Assembly: GCA_021161675.1 (NCBI GenBank)
Contig: JAGHAF010000034.1
Coordinates: forward strand, 1-57,692
Direction: 5' to 3'
DNA from: Planctomycetota bacterium
GTDB lineage: Bacteria; Planctomycetota; Brocadiia; SM23-32
Length of the DNA stretch: 57,692 nucleotides
Of this stretch, positions 9,207 through 17,453 are shown one piece after another. A program made the position numbers and the translations under genes. The notes below the pieces were generated by a model. It worked only from the letters and a program-made list of their open reading frames with translations. It did not search any database and was not told the origin of the DNA. How positions within the stretch are numbered: the stretch's first letter is position 1; every line of letters starts with the position of its first letter.

Positions 9207-9548
9207 GTGGCAGGCACGCAAGCGACTGCTGGGATCGGTGATGCGCTGATCGAAGAGATCGTGCGCCGGGTGCTGTCAGTCGCCAGGCCGGACAAGATTA
9301 TCCTCTTTGGTTCCGCAGCCGCGGGCGAGATGAGCCGCGACAGCGACGTTGATCTGTTGGTCGTCGAGCCAGATCCGCACGACCGCCGTCGGGAAAGCAT
9401 CCGCATTGATGAAGCGCTCAGCGGAATGGGATATCCGTTCGACGTCATCGTCATCACCTCGGATTGGTTCGAGGCCAGCAAGACCGTGATCGGCGGCATC
9501 GCCTATCCTGCGAATAAGTACGGGAAGGTCATCTATGCAGCCGCCTGA
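9207..9548 (+). CDS. MNT-type nucleotidyltransferase (antitoxin-like partner of HEPN)
   Basis: A 113-residue minimal nucleotidyltransferase. The signature 'ILFGSAAAGEMSRDSDVDLL' contains GS-x10-D-x-D, the nucleotide- and metal-binding core; a third acidic residue is in 'YPFDVIVI'. In known MNT-HEPN systems the MNT protein neutralises the HEPN ribonuclease, in some cases by AMPylating it. The start is GTG 9207 with AAGGAG 8-9 nt upstream. The 3' end overlaps the HEPN gene by 14 nt, indicating translational coupling. A paralogue lies at 38548-38892. Confidence 0.88.
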   Translation: MAGTQATAGIGDALIEEIVRRVLSVARPDKIILFGSAAAGEMSRDSDVDLLVVEPDPHDRRRESIRIDEALSGMGYPFDVIVITSDWFEASKTVIGGIAYPANKYGKVIYAAA

Positions 9549-9945
9549 GGAACAGGTTCGAAGAGAACTGGTCAGCCAGTGGGCGCATAAGGCCGCCCAG
9601 GACATTCGGGCTGCCGAGTCACTGCTCTCAGAAGACTCGCCGCTGTTGTATCCTTCCTGTTTCTTTTCTCAGCAGGCCGCCGAGAGGCGCCTCAAGGCGT
9701 TCCTAACGTGGCGCCAAGTGGAATTCCCGAAGACGCACAGCATCCGCCAACTGCTGAACTTGGCGAAAACAGTCGATCCGTTGCTTGCAAAGCGCCTCAT
9801 AGGGGCCGCAACGTTGACGGTCTACGGCGTCGAAGTGCGCTACCCCGGCGAGCTGCCGGAGCCCGACTCAGCCGAGGCGAGGACAGCTCTCGATCTTGCC
9901 AAGAAAGTGCGTGACGCAGTCTTGCGCGCGTTGCCCTTGACCTGA
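9535..9945 (+). CDS. HEPN domain protein (toxin-like partner of MNT)
   Basis: A 136-residue all-alpha protein of the HEPN family. Typical features are the 'FFSQQAAERRLKAFLTWRQV' helix (QQAAEK-like core), 'FPKTHSIRQLL' and a C-terminal 'VRYPGELPEP' followed by 'ARTALDLAKKVRDAVLRAL'. HEPN proteins in such pairs are RNases or RNA-binding toxins. The canonical RX4-6H ribonuclease motif is not obvious; TH in the 'KTH' turn is the only conserved His. It overlaps the upstream MNT gene and shares its promoter. It appears intact, unlike the second copy near 38.4 kb. Confidence 0.87.
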   Translation: MQPPEEQVRRELVSQWAHKAAQDIRAAESLLSEDSPLLYPSCFFSQQAAERRLKAFLTWRQVEFPKTHSIRQLLNLAKTVDPLLAKRLIGAATLTVYGVEVRYPGELPEPDSAEARTALDLAKKVRDAVLRALPLT

Positions 9946-10046
9946 GGCCGGGGCGCTGTGGCCTTCCACTTCCCCGGCGTCGAGAATAGGCGCGTTTGGG
10001 GAGCGGCGACGGCGCAAGATGTTCTACTGCACTGGAGGTGACAGCA

Positions 10047-11369
10047 ATGAAGATATCCGTCGTCGGTTGTGGTTACGTCGGTCTCGTGAGCGGGACCTGT
10101 TTCGCCGAAATGGGCAATGACGTAGTGGCGGTTGATCGCGACGCGGATCGCGTGAAAACGCTCCAGAGCGGCGGCGTTCCCATCTACGAGCCCGGGCTGG
10201 CGGAACTGATCCAACGGAACCGCTCCGACGGCAGGCTGCGCTTCACCACTGACATGCAGCGGGCCGTGCAGGACGCCCTGGCCATCTTCATCTGCGTGGG
10301 CACCCCTCCGAAGCCCGACGGGTCTACCAATCTGGAGGCCGTCATGGACGCCGGGCGCTGCGTTGCCGAGCAGATGCAGTCCTACAAGCTTGTCGTGGTC
10401 AAGAGCACCGTCCCCGTTGGCACGTGCAGGAAACTGGCGGACGAGATGGCGCAGCATACCGACGTGGAATTCGACGTGGCCTCCAATCCCGAATTCCTCA
10501 AAGAGGGAGCGGCCGTGAACGACTTCTTCCGCCCCGATCGCGTCGTGGCGGGCGTTGACTGCCAGCGGGCCGAGGCGTTGCTGCGCCGGCTCTATACGCC
10601 CTTTCTGCGGACAGGCAAACCATTTATATGCATGTCCACGCCCAGCGCGGAGATAACCAAACACGCGTGCAACACCATGCTGGCCACCCGCATCTCCTTT
10701 ATCAACGAGGTGGCGGCGCTGTGCGAGGCGAGCGGCGCCGACGTGGAGGAGGTCCGGCGGGGAATGGCCGCCGACAGCCGCATCGGCTCCCAGTTCCTGT
10801 TTCCCGGATTGGGCTTCGGGGGCAGTTGTTTTCCCAAAGACATCCGGTCCCTGGCGCACGTCGGCCGCGCGTTCGGCAGCGTGATGCGCGTCGCCGAGGC
10901 CACACGCGCGGCGAACGAGGAGGCGAGGTCTCGATTCCTGGAACGCATCGCGCAGCACTTCGACGGCGACCTGGACGGCCGCAAACTCGCCTTCTGGGGG
11001 CTGGCCTTCAAGCCTCGAACCGACGACGTGCGTGAGGCGCCCGCGCTCTGGCTTATCAAACGCATGCTTCGTCGCTGGCCGGCGCTCGACGTGGCCGCCC
11101 ACGATCCGGTGGCTATCCCCGGCGCCAGAGAGGAGCTGCCCGACCGGGTGGCGTTCTGCGCCAACGAGTACGAGCCGCTTGAGGGGGCCGACGCCCTGGT
11201 GATATGCACCGAATGGAACGAGTTCCGTTCCCCTCAGATCAGTCGCGTGAAGGAACTGTTGAAAAGCCCGGTGATCTTCGACGGTCGAAACCTCTACGAC
11301 CCCGAACGGATGCGGGCGGAAGGCTTCACCTACTACTCTGTCGGGCGCCAGACGTTGCGCCCCCGGTGA
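10047..11369 (+). CDS. ugd: UDP-glucose 6-dehydrogenase
   Basis: A 440-residue protein of usual length. It oxidises UDP-glucose to UDP-glucuronate for polysaccharide synthesis. The NAD-binding N-terminus is 'VVGCGYVGLVSGTCFAEMG'; 'VKSTVPVGT' and 'SNPEFLKEGAAVNDF' follow; the catalytic Cys is Cys261 in 'GFGGSCFPKD'. The C-terminal UDP-binding domain includes 'GLAFKPRTDDVREAPA'. ATG 10047 is chosen over the upstream in-frame codon at 9996 because GGAGGTGACAGC precedes it and the family begins there. It lies 66 nt before folP on the same strand. Confidence 0.95.
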   Translation: MKISVVGCGYVGLVSGTCFAEMGNDVVAVDRDADRVKTLQSGGVPIYEPGLAELIQRNRSDGRLRFTTDMQRAVQDALAIFICVGTPPKPDGSTNLEAVMDAGRCVAEQMQSYKLVVVKSTVPVGTCRKLADEMAQHTDVEFDVASNPEFLKEGAAVNDFFRPDRVVAGVDCQRAEALLRRLYTPFLRTGKPFICMSTPSAEITKHACNTMLATRISFINEVAALCEASGADVEEVRRGMAADSRIGSQFLFPGLGFGGSCFPKDIRSLAHVGRAFGSVMRVAEATRAANEEARSRFLERIAQHFDGDLDGRKLAFWGLAFKPRTDDVREAPALWLIKRMLRRWPALDVAAHDPVAIPGAREELPDRVAFCANEYEPLEGADALVICTEWNEFRSPQISRVKELLKSPVIFDGRNLYDPERMRAEGFTYYSVGRQTLRPR

Positions 11370-11435
11370 CGGGCCACGCAGAGGAATGGCTGCGCCTGAT
11401 GGCAAAGAAGACTGGAGCGCGCGAAGGAGAGGAAA

Positions 11436-12338
11436 ATGGGAGCGACGGCGAGCGACGCTTCTCTGTGGGCGCCGCGCCCACCCTTTCGCCTGCGCCTTCC
11501 TTCCGGCGCAGAGCTTGGCGCAGAACGGCGCCCGTTGGTGATGGGGGTTCTGAACGTCACGCCGGATTCCTTCAGCGACGGCGGCCGGTTTCTCAAACCG
11601 GTAGACGCCCTCCGGCAGGCGGAGCGGCTTTGCGCGGAGGGAGCGGACGTGCTGGACATCGGCGGGGAGAGCACCCGCCCCGGCAGTGACCCCATCTCCG
11701 CGCAGGAAGAGATGGATCGTGTCCTGCCGGTGATAGAGAAGCTGGCGGGCCAGGCGCAGACCCCCATCAGCATTGACACGCAGAAATCCGACGTGGCGCG
11801 CGCCGCGCTGGAGGCGGGCGCCCAGATCGTCAACGACGTCAGCGCGCTGCGCGGCGATCCGCAGATGGTCGCCCTCGTCGCTGAGACGCGCGTCCCCGTT
11901 GTGCTCATGCACATGCAGGGCCTGCCCAGGACCATGCAGCGCAGTCCCGTCTACCGGGAAGTAGTCTCTGATATAATGAACTGGTTGAAGCGAAGGCTTG
12001 AATTCGCCGTGGCGAACGGCGTAAAAAGGGAGCAGATCGTGTTGGACCCCGGGTTCGGGTTCGGCAAGACGCTGCAGCATAACCTGGAGCTTCTGCGAAG
12101 GCTGCGCGAGTTCCACGCGCTTGGGCGTCCTATCCTGGTCGGCACATCCCGCAAGTCCATGATTGGCATGATTCTGAACAGGCCGGAAACAGAAAGGCTG
12201 CACGGGACGCTGGCAACCGTCGCCTGCGCCGTCCTGAGCGGGTGTCACATCGTGCGGGTGCATGATGTCGGCCCTTGCCTGGACGTGGTGAAGGTCTGCG
12301 AGGCCATACGAGAGGGGGGCCGGCGGGAAGATGCCTGA
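11436..12338 (+). CDS. folP: Dihydropteroate synthase
   Basis: A 300-residue TIM-barrel enzyme that joins p-aminobenzoate to dihydropterin pyrophosphate in folate synthesis. The diagnostic motifs are all present: 'MGVLNVTPDSFSDGG', 'DIGGESTRPGSDPI', 'SIDTQKSDVARAAL', 'IVNDVSALRGD', 'LDPGFGFGKT' and 'VGTSRKSMIGMI'. The start is ATG 11436 with GGAGAGGAAA upstream; about 30 residues precede the family core. Its 3' end overlaps cdaA by 8 nt. Linkage of folP to cdaA-cdaR recurs in several phyla; folE lies a little further downstream. Confidence 0.96.
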   Translation: MGATASDASLWAPRPPFRLRLPSGAELGAERRPLVMGVLNVTPDSFSDGGRFLKPVDALRQAERLCAEGADVLDIGGESTRPGSDPISAQEEMDRVLPVIEKLAGQAQTPISIDTQKSDVARAALEAGAQIVNDVSALRGDPQMVALVAETRVPVVLMHMQGLPRTMQRSPVYREVVSDIMNWLKRRLEFAVANGVKREQIVLDPGFGFGKTLQHNLELLRRLREFHALGRPILVGTSRKSMIGMILNRPETERLHGTLATVACAVLSGCHIVRVHDVGPCLDVVKVCEAIREGGRREDA

Positions 12339-13140
12339 GTTTTTCACTGATGTGCTCAATTCGCTCAGCTCCAACTACCTGATAATAATGCAGGCGGCCT
12401 TCGAGGTGGCCGTCATCTTTCTGCTGGTTTACGCCTTTCTGCGCATCATGGAAGGGACTCGCGGGGCGGGCATCATCAAGGGTCTGGTCGTTCTGACGGC
12501 CATCCTGGCCGTGGTGATAATCTTTCTGTCGCAGAAGCTGAAGATGGCGAACCTGAACTGGACGCTGACGCACCTGGCGCCGGTCGTGCTGGTGCCGATG
12601 TTCATCCTGTTCCAACCGGAGATACGCCGCGCCCTCATACGGTTGGGCCAGAACCCGCTGTTCCGCAAGTTCTTTCGCCCCTACAGCGGTTTCACCGAAG
12701 AACTCGTGCGGGCCACTTTCAACCTGGCGCGGGACCGTGTGGGAGGGCTGATAGTTATAGAGCGGGAGGTGGGCCTGCGAGGATACGTGGAGGGCGGCGT
12801 CAGGCTGGACGCGGAGGTAAGCGCCGAACTGATCAAGAGCATCTTCTGGCCCGGCACGCCGCTGCACGACGGCGCCATCGTGATACGCCAGCAGCGCATA
12901 GCCGCGGCAGGATGCCTGTTCCCCCTGACGGACAATCCGCACTTCAGCCGGGAACTGGGCACGCGCCATCGCGCGGGGATTGGCATCACGGAGGAGTCCG
13001 ACGCCGCCGCCATTATCATCAGCGAAGAAACGGGACGGGTCTCTCTCGCCGTAAGGGGGACCCTCCAGCAGGACCTGGACGAAAAGGACCTGACCCGCGC
13101 GCTGGAAGAGCTCGCCGTTGAAACGGAACGGAAAGGGTGA
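12331..13140 (+). CDS. cdaA: Diadenylate cyclase CdaA (DisA_N domain)
   Basis: A 269-residue membrane protein that makes cyclic di-AMP from two ATP. Three N-terminal hydrophobic segments (about residues 10-90) are followed by the DAC domain with both catalytic signatures: D180-G-A in 'LHDGAIVI' and R212-H-R in 'GTRHRAGIGITEESDA'. The N-terminal overlap with folP and the 3' contact with the YbbR gene indicate one operon. CdaA enzymes of this class are normally controlled by the adjacent CdaR. No c-di-AMP phosphodiesterase is in the window. Confidence 0.95.
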   Translation: MPEFFTDVLNSLSSNYLIIMQAAFEVAVIFLLVYAFLRIMEGTRGAGIIKGLVVLTAILAVVIIFLSQKLKMANLNWTLTHLAPVVLVPMFILFQPEIRRALIRLGQNPLFRKFFRPYSGFTEELVRATFNLARDRVGGLIVIEREVGLRGYVEGGVRLDAEVSAELIKSIFWPGTPLHDGAIVIRQQRIAAAGCLFPLTDNPHFSRELGTRHRAGIGITEESDAAAIIISEETGRVSLAVRGTLQQDLDEKDLTRALEELAVETERKG

Positions 13141-13148
13141 GCGACGCC

Positions 13149-14195
13149 ATGATAAAGAAGCTGATGGGGCACGTTTTTAGCAACTTCCGGCTCAAGGCGT
13201 TCGCCCTGTTGATCTCGGTGGGCATCTGGTTCTACGCTCAGGCGCGCGTCACGCGGGTCGTCACGCTCGAGACCGTCCTCACCGTCACCCCCCCGGCGGG
13301 CTATCAACTGGTATATCAAAGCAGCCGGCAGGGGCAGATTAGAGTCAGCGGGCCGGAGTCGCTGGTCTCTCGAATCCGCAGCGAGGCCGATCGGGCCGCG
13401 ATCGAACTGCACTACAATCTGAGCGAGGATCAATTGGTGAACGGACGGGTCACCTTGCCGGTGCAACCGCGATGGATCCGCAAGGCGATACCGGAGCGTG
13501 AGTTCGTGCAGCTGAAGTTCAGCGACATCTCTCCACAGAGAATCCTGGTAGTCGCCAGCGAGGTGATCGAGCGAAGCATACCCGTGGAGGTTCTGGTTAC
13601 TGGCCATCCTACAAAGGGCCTTCGCCTGAGCGCAGAACCGGCGAGCCGTCCCCAGGAGGTGAGCGTCCGGGGTCCTGCGCTCCTCGTAGAGACTATGAAG
13701 AGCGTCCCGACCGAACCGGTTGAGCTGTGGGGGCTGACGGCCGGCGCTCACCGCCAGCGCACGTCCCTCCAGGGCGCCAGGGAGCTTGCCCTGGGCAACG
13801 GCGAGAAGGTGCGCATACCTCTCAAGCTGGCCCCGGAACACATAATCGCCGAGTTCTGGATTACCGAAGAGGCGTCCGAGCAGAAGTCCTTCCCCGACCT
13901 GTCCGTCACTTTCTGGATGCCGGCGGACTTTCCCTATGAGGCGCGGCTCGAGGAAGGCAAGGTAAAGGTGTCCGTCACCGTCAATGGGCCTTCCGACGTC
14001 GTCCGAAAGCTCGACGCAGATTCGCTCCGGCCCTACGTGGACATCGCCCGCCTGGCCGACGAGCAACTCAAGCCCGGCGAGCAAGGCCCATACCAGGAAC
14101 TGGTTCACCTGAACCTGCCCTCCTACGCGGCGGGCTGCACGACCGAGATCAAACCCGATCGGGTGACCATCCTGTTGACGAATCCCGGCCCGTAA
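13149..14195 (+). CDS. cdaR: YbbR-domain protein, CdaA regulator (CdaR)
   Basis: About 348 residues: one N-terminal transmembrane helix ('LKAFALLISVGIWFYAQARV') and then several YbbR-like beta repeats on the outer face of the membrane. YbbR proteins bind and modulate the CdaA cyclase. ATG 13149 is preferred because AAAGGG lies upstream at fair spacing; GTG 13137, overlapping the cdaA stop, is in frame and possible. The following 106-nt gap ends in the GGAGGATGAGATAAC ribosome site of pdxJ; I see no convincing terminator in it. Confidence 0.88.
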   Translation: MIKKLMGHVFSNFRLKAFALLISVGIWFYAQARVTRVVTLETVLTVTPPAGYQLVYQSSRQGQIRVSGPESLVSRIRSEADRAAIELHYNLSEDQLVNGRVTLPVQPRWIRKAIPEREFVQLKFSDISPQRILVVASEVIERSIPVEVLVTGHPTKGLRLSAEPASRPQEVSVRGPALLVETMKSVPTEPVELWGLTAGAHRQRTSLQGARELALGNGEKVRIPLKLAPEHIIAEFWITEEASEQKSFPDLSVTFWMPADFPYEARLEEGKVKVSVTVNGPSDVVRKLDADSLRPYVDIARLADEQLKPGEQGPYQELVHLNLPSYAAGCTTEIKPDRVTILLTNPGP

Positions 14196-14301
14196 TCCAG
14201 AATAATGCCGGCTATAGGTCTTATAGTCTTACTGGACTTATTCCCGCGGGCCGTGGATGGCGCCGTTTGGCTTATTCGATATTCTTGGAGGATGAGATAA
14301 C

Positions 14302-15060
14302 ATGGCATTGCTCGGAGTGAACGTAGACCACGTGGCCACCGTACGGGAGGCGAGGAAGACTTACGAGCCGGACCCCGTCTGGGCGGCGGCCGAGGCCACG
14401 ATCGGAGGCGCGGACATCATCACGATTCACCTGCGCAAGGACCGCCGTCACATCCAGGATAGAGACCTGCGCCTGCTGCGGCAGACATCGGCCACCGACC
14501 TGAACCTGGAGATGTCACTGGCCGATGAGATCGTCGAGATAGCGCTGTCCAGCCGCCCCGACATGGTCACCCTGGTGCCGGAGAACCGCCGGGAAGTCAC
14601 CACCGAAGGCGGCCTGGACGTCCTCGCCCAGAGCAAGCGAGTGGAAGCGGCGATAAAACGCTTCGCAGAACTCGGCATCCCCGTGAGCCTGTTCACCGAT
14701 CCGGTCGAGCAGCAGCTTCAACGCTCGGCGGACCTGGGCGCCACGTTCGTTGAGTTGCATACCGGCGCCTATGCCAACGCGAAGGCCGGCCGGCCCAAAG
14801 AGGACACCCTCACCGCGCTGGAAGAAAGCGCCGCCTACGGGCGCCGGCTGGGACTGGTGGTCAACGCCGGCCACGGGCTCACCTATCAGAACGTCACCGA
14901 CGTGGTGAAGCGCCTGCGCCCCCACGAGCTTCACATCGGCCACAGCATCGTGTCCCGGGCGATCTTCGTGGGCATCCGGGAGGCAGTGCGGCAAATGAAA
15001 GAGATCATCCATCGCGCCCAGGCTGACGGTCGCGGGCGCCAGCAGGAGAAGCAACCTTGA
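14302..15060 (+). CDS. pdxJ: Pyridoxine 5'-phosphate synthase
   Basis: A 252-residue TIM-barrel enzyme of the DXP-dependent vitamin B6 pathway, joining 1-deoxyxylulose 5-phosphate and 3-amino-2-oxopropyl phosphate. Motifs: '[15 protein letters not shown]', '[16 protein letters not shown]', 'NLEMSL', '[19 protein letters not shown]', 'VELHTGAYA' and '[12 protein letters not shown]'. A strong ribosome site (GGAGG) precedes ATG 14302. The stop overlaps the TTG start of folE. Confidence 0.96.
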   Translation: MALLGVNVDHVATVREARKTYEPDPVWAAAEATIGGADIITIHLRKDRRHIQDRDLRLLRQTSATDLNLEMSLADEIVEIALSSRPDMVTLVPENRREVTTEGGLDVLAQSKRVEAAIKRFAELGIPVSLFTDPVEQQLQRSADLGATFVELHTGAYANAKAGRPKEDTLTALEESAAYGRRLGLVVNAGHGLTYQNVTDVVKRLRPHELHIGHSIVSRAIFVGIREAVRQMKEIIHRAQADGRGRQQEKQP

Positions 15061-15626
15061 ACATAGACCAGGACAAGATCGAAAAAGGCGTCCGGTTCAT
15101 ATTGGAGGGTCTCGGTCGCGATATCACCGAGGGCCCCATTGCTGAGACGCCCGCGCGGGTGGCCCGCGCCTACACGGAGATATTCGGAGGACATTCCGAA
15201 CGGGCGGAGGACATTATCAAGGTCTTCCACGAGGAAGGCTACGATGAAATGGTTCTTGTGCGGGACATCCCCTTCTACTCCATGTGCGAGCACCACCTGC
15301 TGCCGTTCTACGGACGGGCCCACGTGGCTTACATTCCCAGGGGCGGTCGCATAACCGGGCTGAGCAAGCTGGCCCGCGTGGTGGAGGCCCATGCACGCCG
15401 GCTGCAGGTCCAGGAGCGAATGACAGCGGACATAGCCGGCGACATCACCCGAGCGCTCAATCCCAAAGGCGTCATGGTGGTCATCGAGGCCGAACATCTC
15501 TGCATGACCATGCGGGGCATCAAGAAACCGGGATCGATCAGCGTCACCAGCGTTGTCACCGGCATCTTCCGCGAGAACCCGGCCACCAGGGCTGAGGCCA
15601 TGAAGCTGGTCGAGAGCCGCAGATAA
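15057..15626 (+). CDS. folE: GTP cyclohydrolase I
   Basis: A 189-residue protein catalysing the first step of tetrahydrofolate synthesis (GTP to dihydroneopterin triphosphate). Zinc and active-site motifs: '[20 protein letters not shown]', '[20 protein letters not shown]', '[20 protein letters not shown]'. The start is TTG 15057, embedded in the pdxJ stop (TTGA), with GGAG 7-8 nt upstream, so the two are translationally coupled. Together with folP 3 kb upstream this gives two folate enzymes in one cluster. Confidence 0.95.
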   Translation: MNIDQDKIEKGVRFILEGLGRDITEGPIAETPARVARAYTEIFGGHSERAEDIIKVFHEEGYDEMVLVRDIPFYSMCEHHLLPFYGRAHVAYIPRGGRITGLSKLARVVEAHARRLQVQERMTADIAGDITRALNPKGVMVVIEAEHLCMTMRGIKKPGSISVTSVVTGIFRENPATRAEAMKLVESRR

Positions 15627-15636
15627 AGGGCGCCCT

Positions 15637-16095
15637 TTGACCGTGACAAGCGCAGAACAACAACCGGAGAGGACCGCTGAGTTTATCAAGCTGGCCTCGC
15701 CGCAACAGAAGCGGGAACTGATCTGCATTCGAGCCGCCTTTTGTTACGAGCAGGGCAAGACGGTCAGCGTCTATGCCCCTGATCCGGACGAGGCGGCCGC
15801 CCTGGACGTCGCGCTTTGGACCTTCCGCCAGGAACTCTTCGTGCCCCACGTCCGGCTCGAGCAGGCCCATCGCCCCATGATCGAACCGGTGGTGATCTTC
15901 AGCGAACAGCCGGGCGAGACGACCTCGGACGTCCTCATCCTGGCCTCCGCGGAGGCGCTGCCCGACTGGGCGGTGAGCTTCCCGCACATCTACGACTTCG
16001 CGCCCGTCTACGATGAAGAGCTGCGCGCGAGCGCCCGGGCGCGCTTCAACGCCTGCAAAGAGGCCGGCTATCACATGCGCTTCATCGAGGCATAG
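15637..16095 (+). CDS. holC: DNA polymerase III subunit chi (HolC-like)
   Basis: A 152-residue protein matching the chi family (clamp-loader accessory that contacts SSB). Conserved text: 'AAALDVALWTFRQELFVPH' (LDxxLWTFxxxxFLPH), 'EPVVIFSEQPGETTSDVLIL', and the C-terminal 'ARARFNACKEAGYHMRFIE' (aRxrwkxyKxxGy). Translation probably starts at TTG 15637 (or GTG 15643) 11 nt after folE. No psi (HolD) gene is visible. Most described chi proteins are proteobacterial, so its place in a vitamin operon here is noteworthy. Confidence 0.8.
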   Translation: MTVTSAEQQPERTAEFIKLASPQQKRELICIRAAFCYEQGKTVSVYAPDPDEAAALDVALWTFRQELFVPHVRLEQAHRPMIEPVVIFSEQPGETTSDVLILASAEALPDWAVSFPHIYDFAPVYDEELRASARARFNACKEAGYHMRFIEA

Positions 16096-16104
16096 CGCGC
16101 CCTG

Positions 16105-17427
16105 TCAGCCTGCCAGATGCCCGAACAGGGTGAGGGCGGTGGAGTCCACAAGGCGCACGTTCACAAGCTGCCCCGCCAGCTCGCAAGGCCCCTCGAAGAC
16201 CACGATGTCGTTGGCGCGCGTGCGGCCGGTCAGCTTCGTCGGGTCCCTGGGGCTCACGCCGTCCACCAGGGCCTCGACGACGCTCCCTACCATCGCCCGC
16301 CGCCTTTCGGTGTCTACGCGCTCCTGCGCTGCCAGCATCAAGCGGTGCCGCTCGCGCTTCACGCTCGCGGGCACGTCGTCCTCCAGCAGCGCGGCGCGCG
16401 TTCCCGGCCGGGGGGAGTATTTGAAGATGTAGCTCTGCTGAAAACGCACCTCGCGCAGAAGCTCGAGCGTCAGCCGAAAATCATCCTCGCTTTCTCCGGG
16501 GAAGCCGACGATGAAATCGCCGGCGAGTTCCACGCCGGGGATGATGCGCCGCGCCTGCTCGACCATCTTGCGGTAATCGGCGGCGCTGTAGCCGCGATTC
16601 ATCGCGCGCAGGACGGCGTCCGAGCCGCTCTGCGGCGGCGCGTGCAGGTGTTCGCAGACCTTATCCAGGCCCGCCACGGCCCGGAGCAGCTCGGCGCTCA
16701 CGTCTTTCGGGTGGCTGGTCACGAACCGGATGCGCTTCAGTCCGGCAACGCCATTGATCCGCGCCAGCAGGTCCGCCAGGCCAGGCTTGCCGGCGTCCGT
16801 CCCGTAGCTGTTGACGTTCTGGCCGAGGAGGGTTATCTCCCGCACGCCGTCGGCGGCGAGCGCGCGCACCTCTTGCGCAATATCTTCCGGCGCCCGGCTG
16901 ACCTCCCGGCCGCGCACGTGGGGCACAATGCAGTAGGAGCAGAAGTTGTTGCAGCCCCGCATGATGCTGACGTAGGCGCTGTGCGCGGAGCGGCGCATCC
17001 GTGGGTCGCGGGCGAAGCGCAGCGGCCCGTCCCACCCGATGTCGAGGACTGGTCCTTCGCCGCGCATAATCGCGCGCAGATGCTCCGGAACCCGCAGAAA
17101 GGCCCGCGAGCCGCAAACCAGCTTCAGAAACGGGAAGCGTTGTGTCAGCTCCGCCCCGAGGCGCTGCGCCATACATCCCACTACGCCGAGCACGAAGTTT
17201 TCATCCTCCTGCGCCCGGCGTCTCCACGCGCCGAGATGGGAGAACACCTTGTCTTCGGCGTGCTGCCGAACGCTGCACGTGTTGTAGATTACGACGTCCG
17301 CTTCATCCGGCTCCTCGGTGAGGCCGAATCCGGCGCCCGCCAGCTCAGCGCGCATCACCTCGCTGTCCAGCTTGTTCATCTGGCAGCCGAACGTGATTAT
17401 GCAGACTGTGCGATTGTGATCGGTCAT
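16105..17427 (-). CDS. miaB: tRNA-2-methylthio-N6-dimethylallyladenosine synthase
   Basis: A 440-residue radical-SAM methylthiotransferase that modifies A37 of tRNAs. N-terminal UPF0004 domain: 'ITFGCQMNKLDSEVM', 'IYNTCSVRQHAEDKVFSHLG' and 'GVVGCMAQR' provide three Cys for the auxiliary cluster. The radical-SAM motif is 'RGCNNFCSYCIVPHVRGRE' (CxxxCxxC). A TRAM domain closes the protein ('VEALVDGVSPRD' to 'VNVRLVDSTALTLFGHL'). It converges on holC with a 9-nt gap and lies downstream of the phosphohexomutase-like gene. Confidence 0.96.
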   Translation of the reverse strand: MTDHNRTVCIITFGCQMNKLDSEVMRAELAGAGFGLTEEPDEADVVIYNTCSVRQHAEDKVFSHLGAWRRRAQEDENFVLGVVGCMAQRLGAELTQRFPFLKLVCGSRAFLRVPEHLRAIMRGEGPVLDIGWDGPLRFARDPRMRRSAHSAYVSIMRGCNNFCSYCIVPHVRGREVSRAPEDIAQEVRALAADGVREITLLGQNVNSYGTDAGKPGLADLLARINGVAGLKRIRFVTSHPKDVSAELLRAVAGLDKVCEHLHAPPQSGSDAVLRAMNRGYSAADYRKMVEQARRIIPGVELAGDFIVGFPGESEDDFRLTLELLREVRFQQSYIFKYSPRPGTRAALLEDDVPASVKRERHRLMLAAQERVDTERRRAMVGSVVEALVDGVSPRDPTKLTGRTRANDIVVFEGPCELAGQLVNVRLVDSTALTLFGHLAG

Positions 17428-17453
17428 GGCGGCGGCCGTGGCGTAACGGAACT

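Noticed and set aside
9840..12374. Minus-strand frame of 844 codons
   Set aside because: It is antisense to ugd, folP and the start of cdaA, all certain genes. Its length is a GC-rich codon-position effect.
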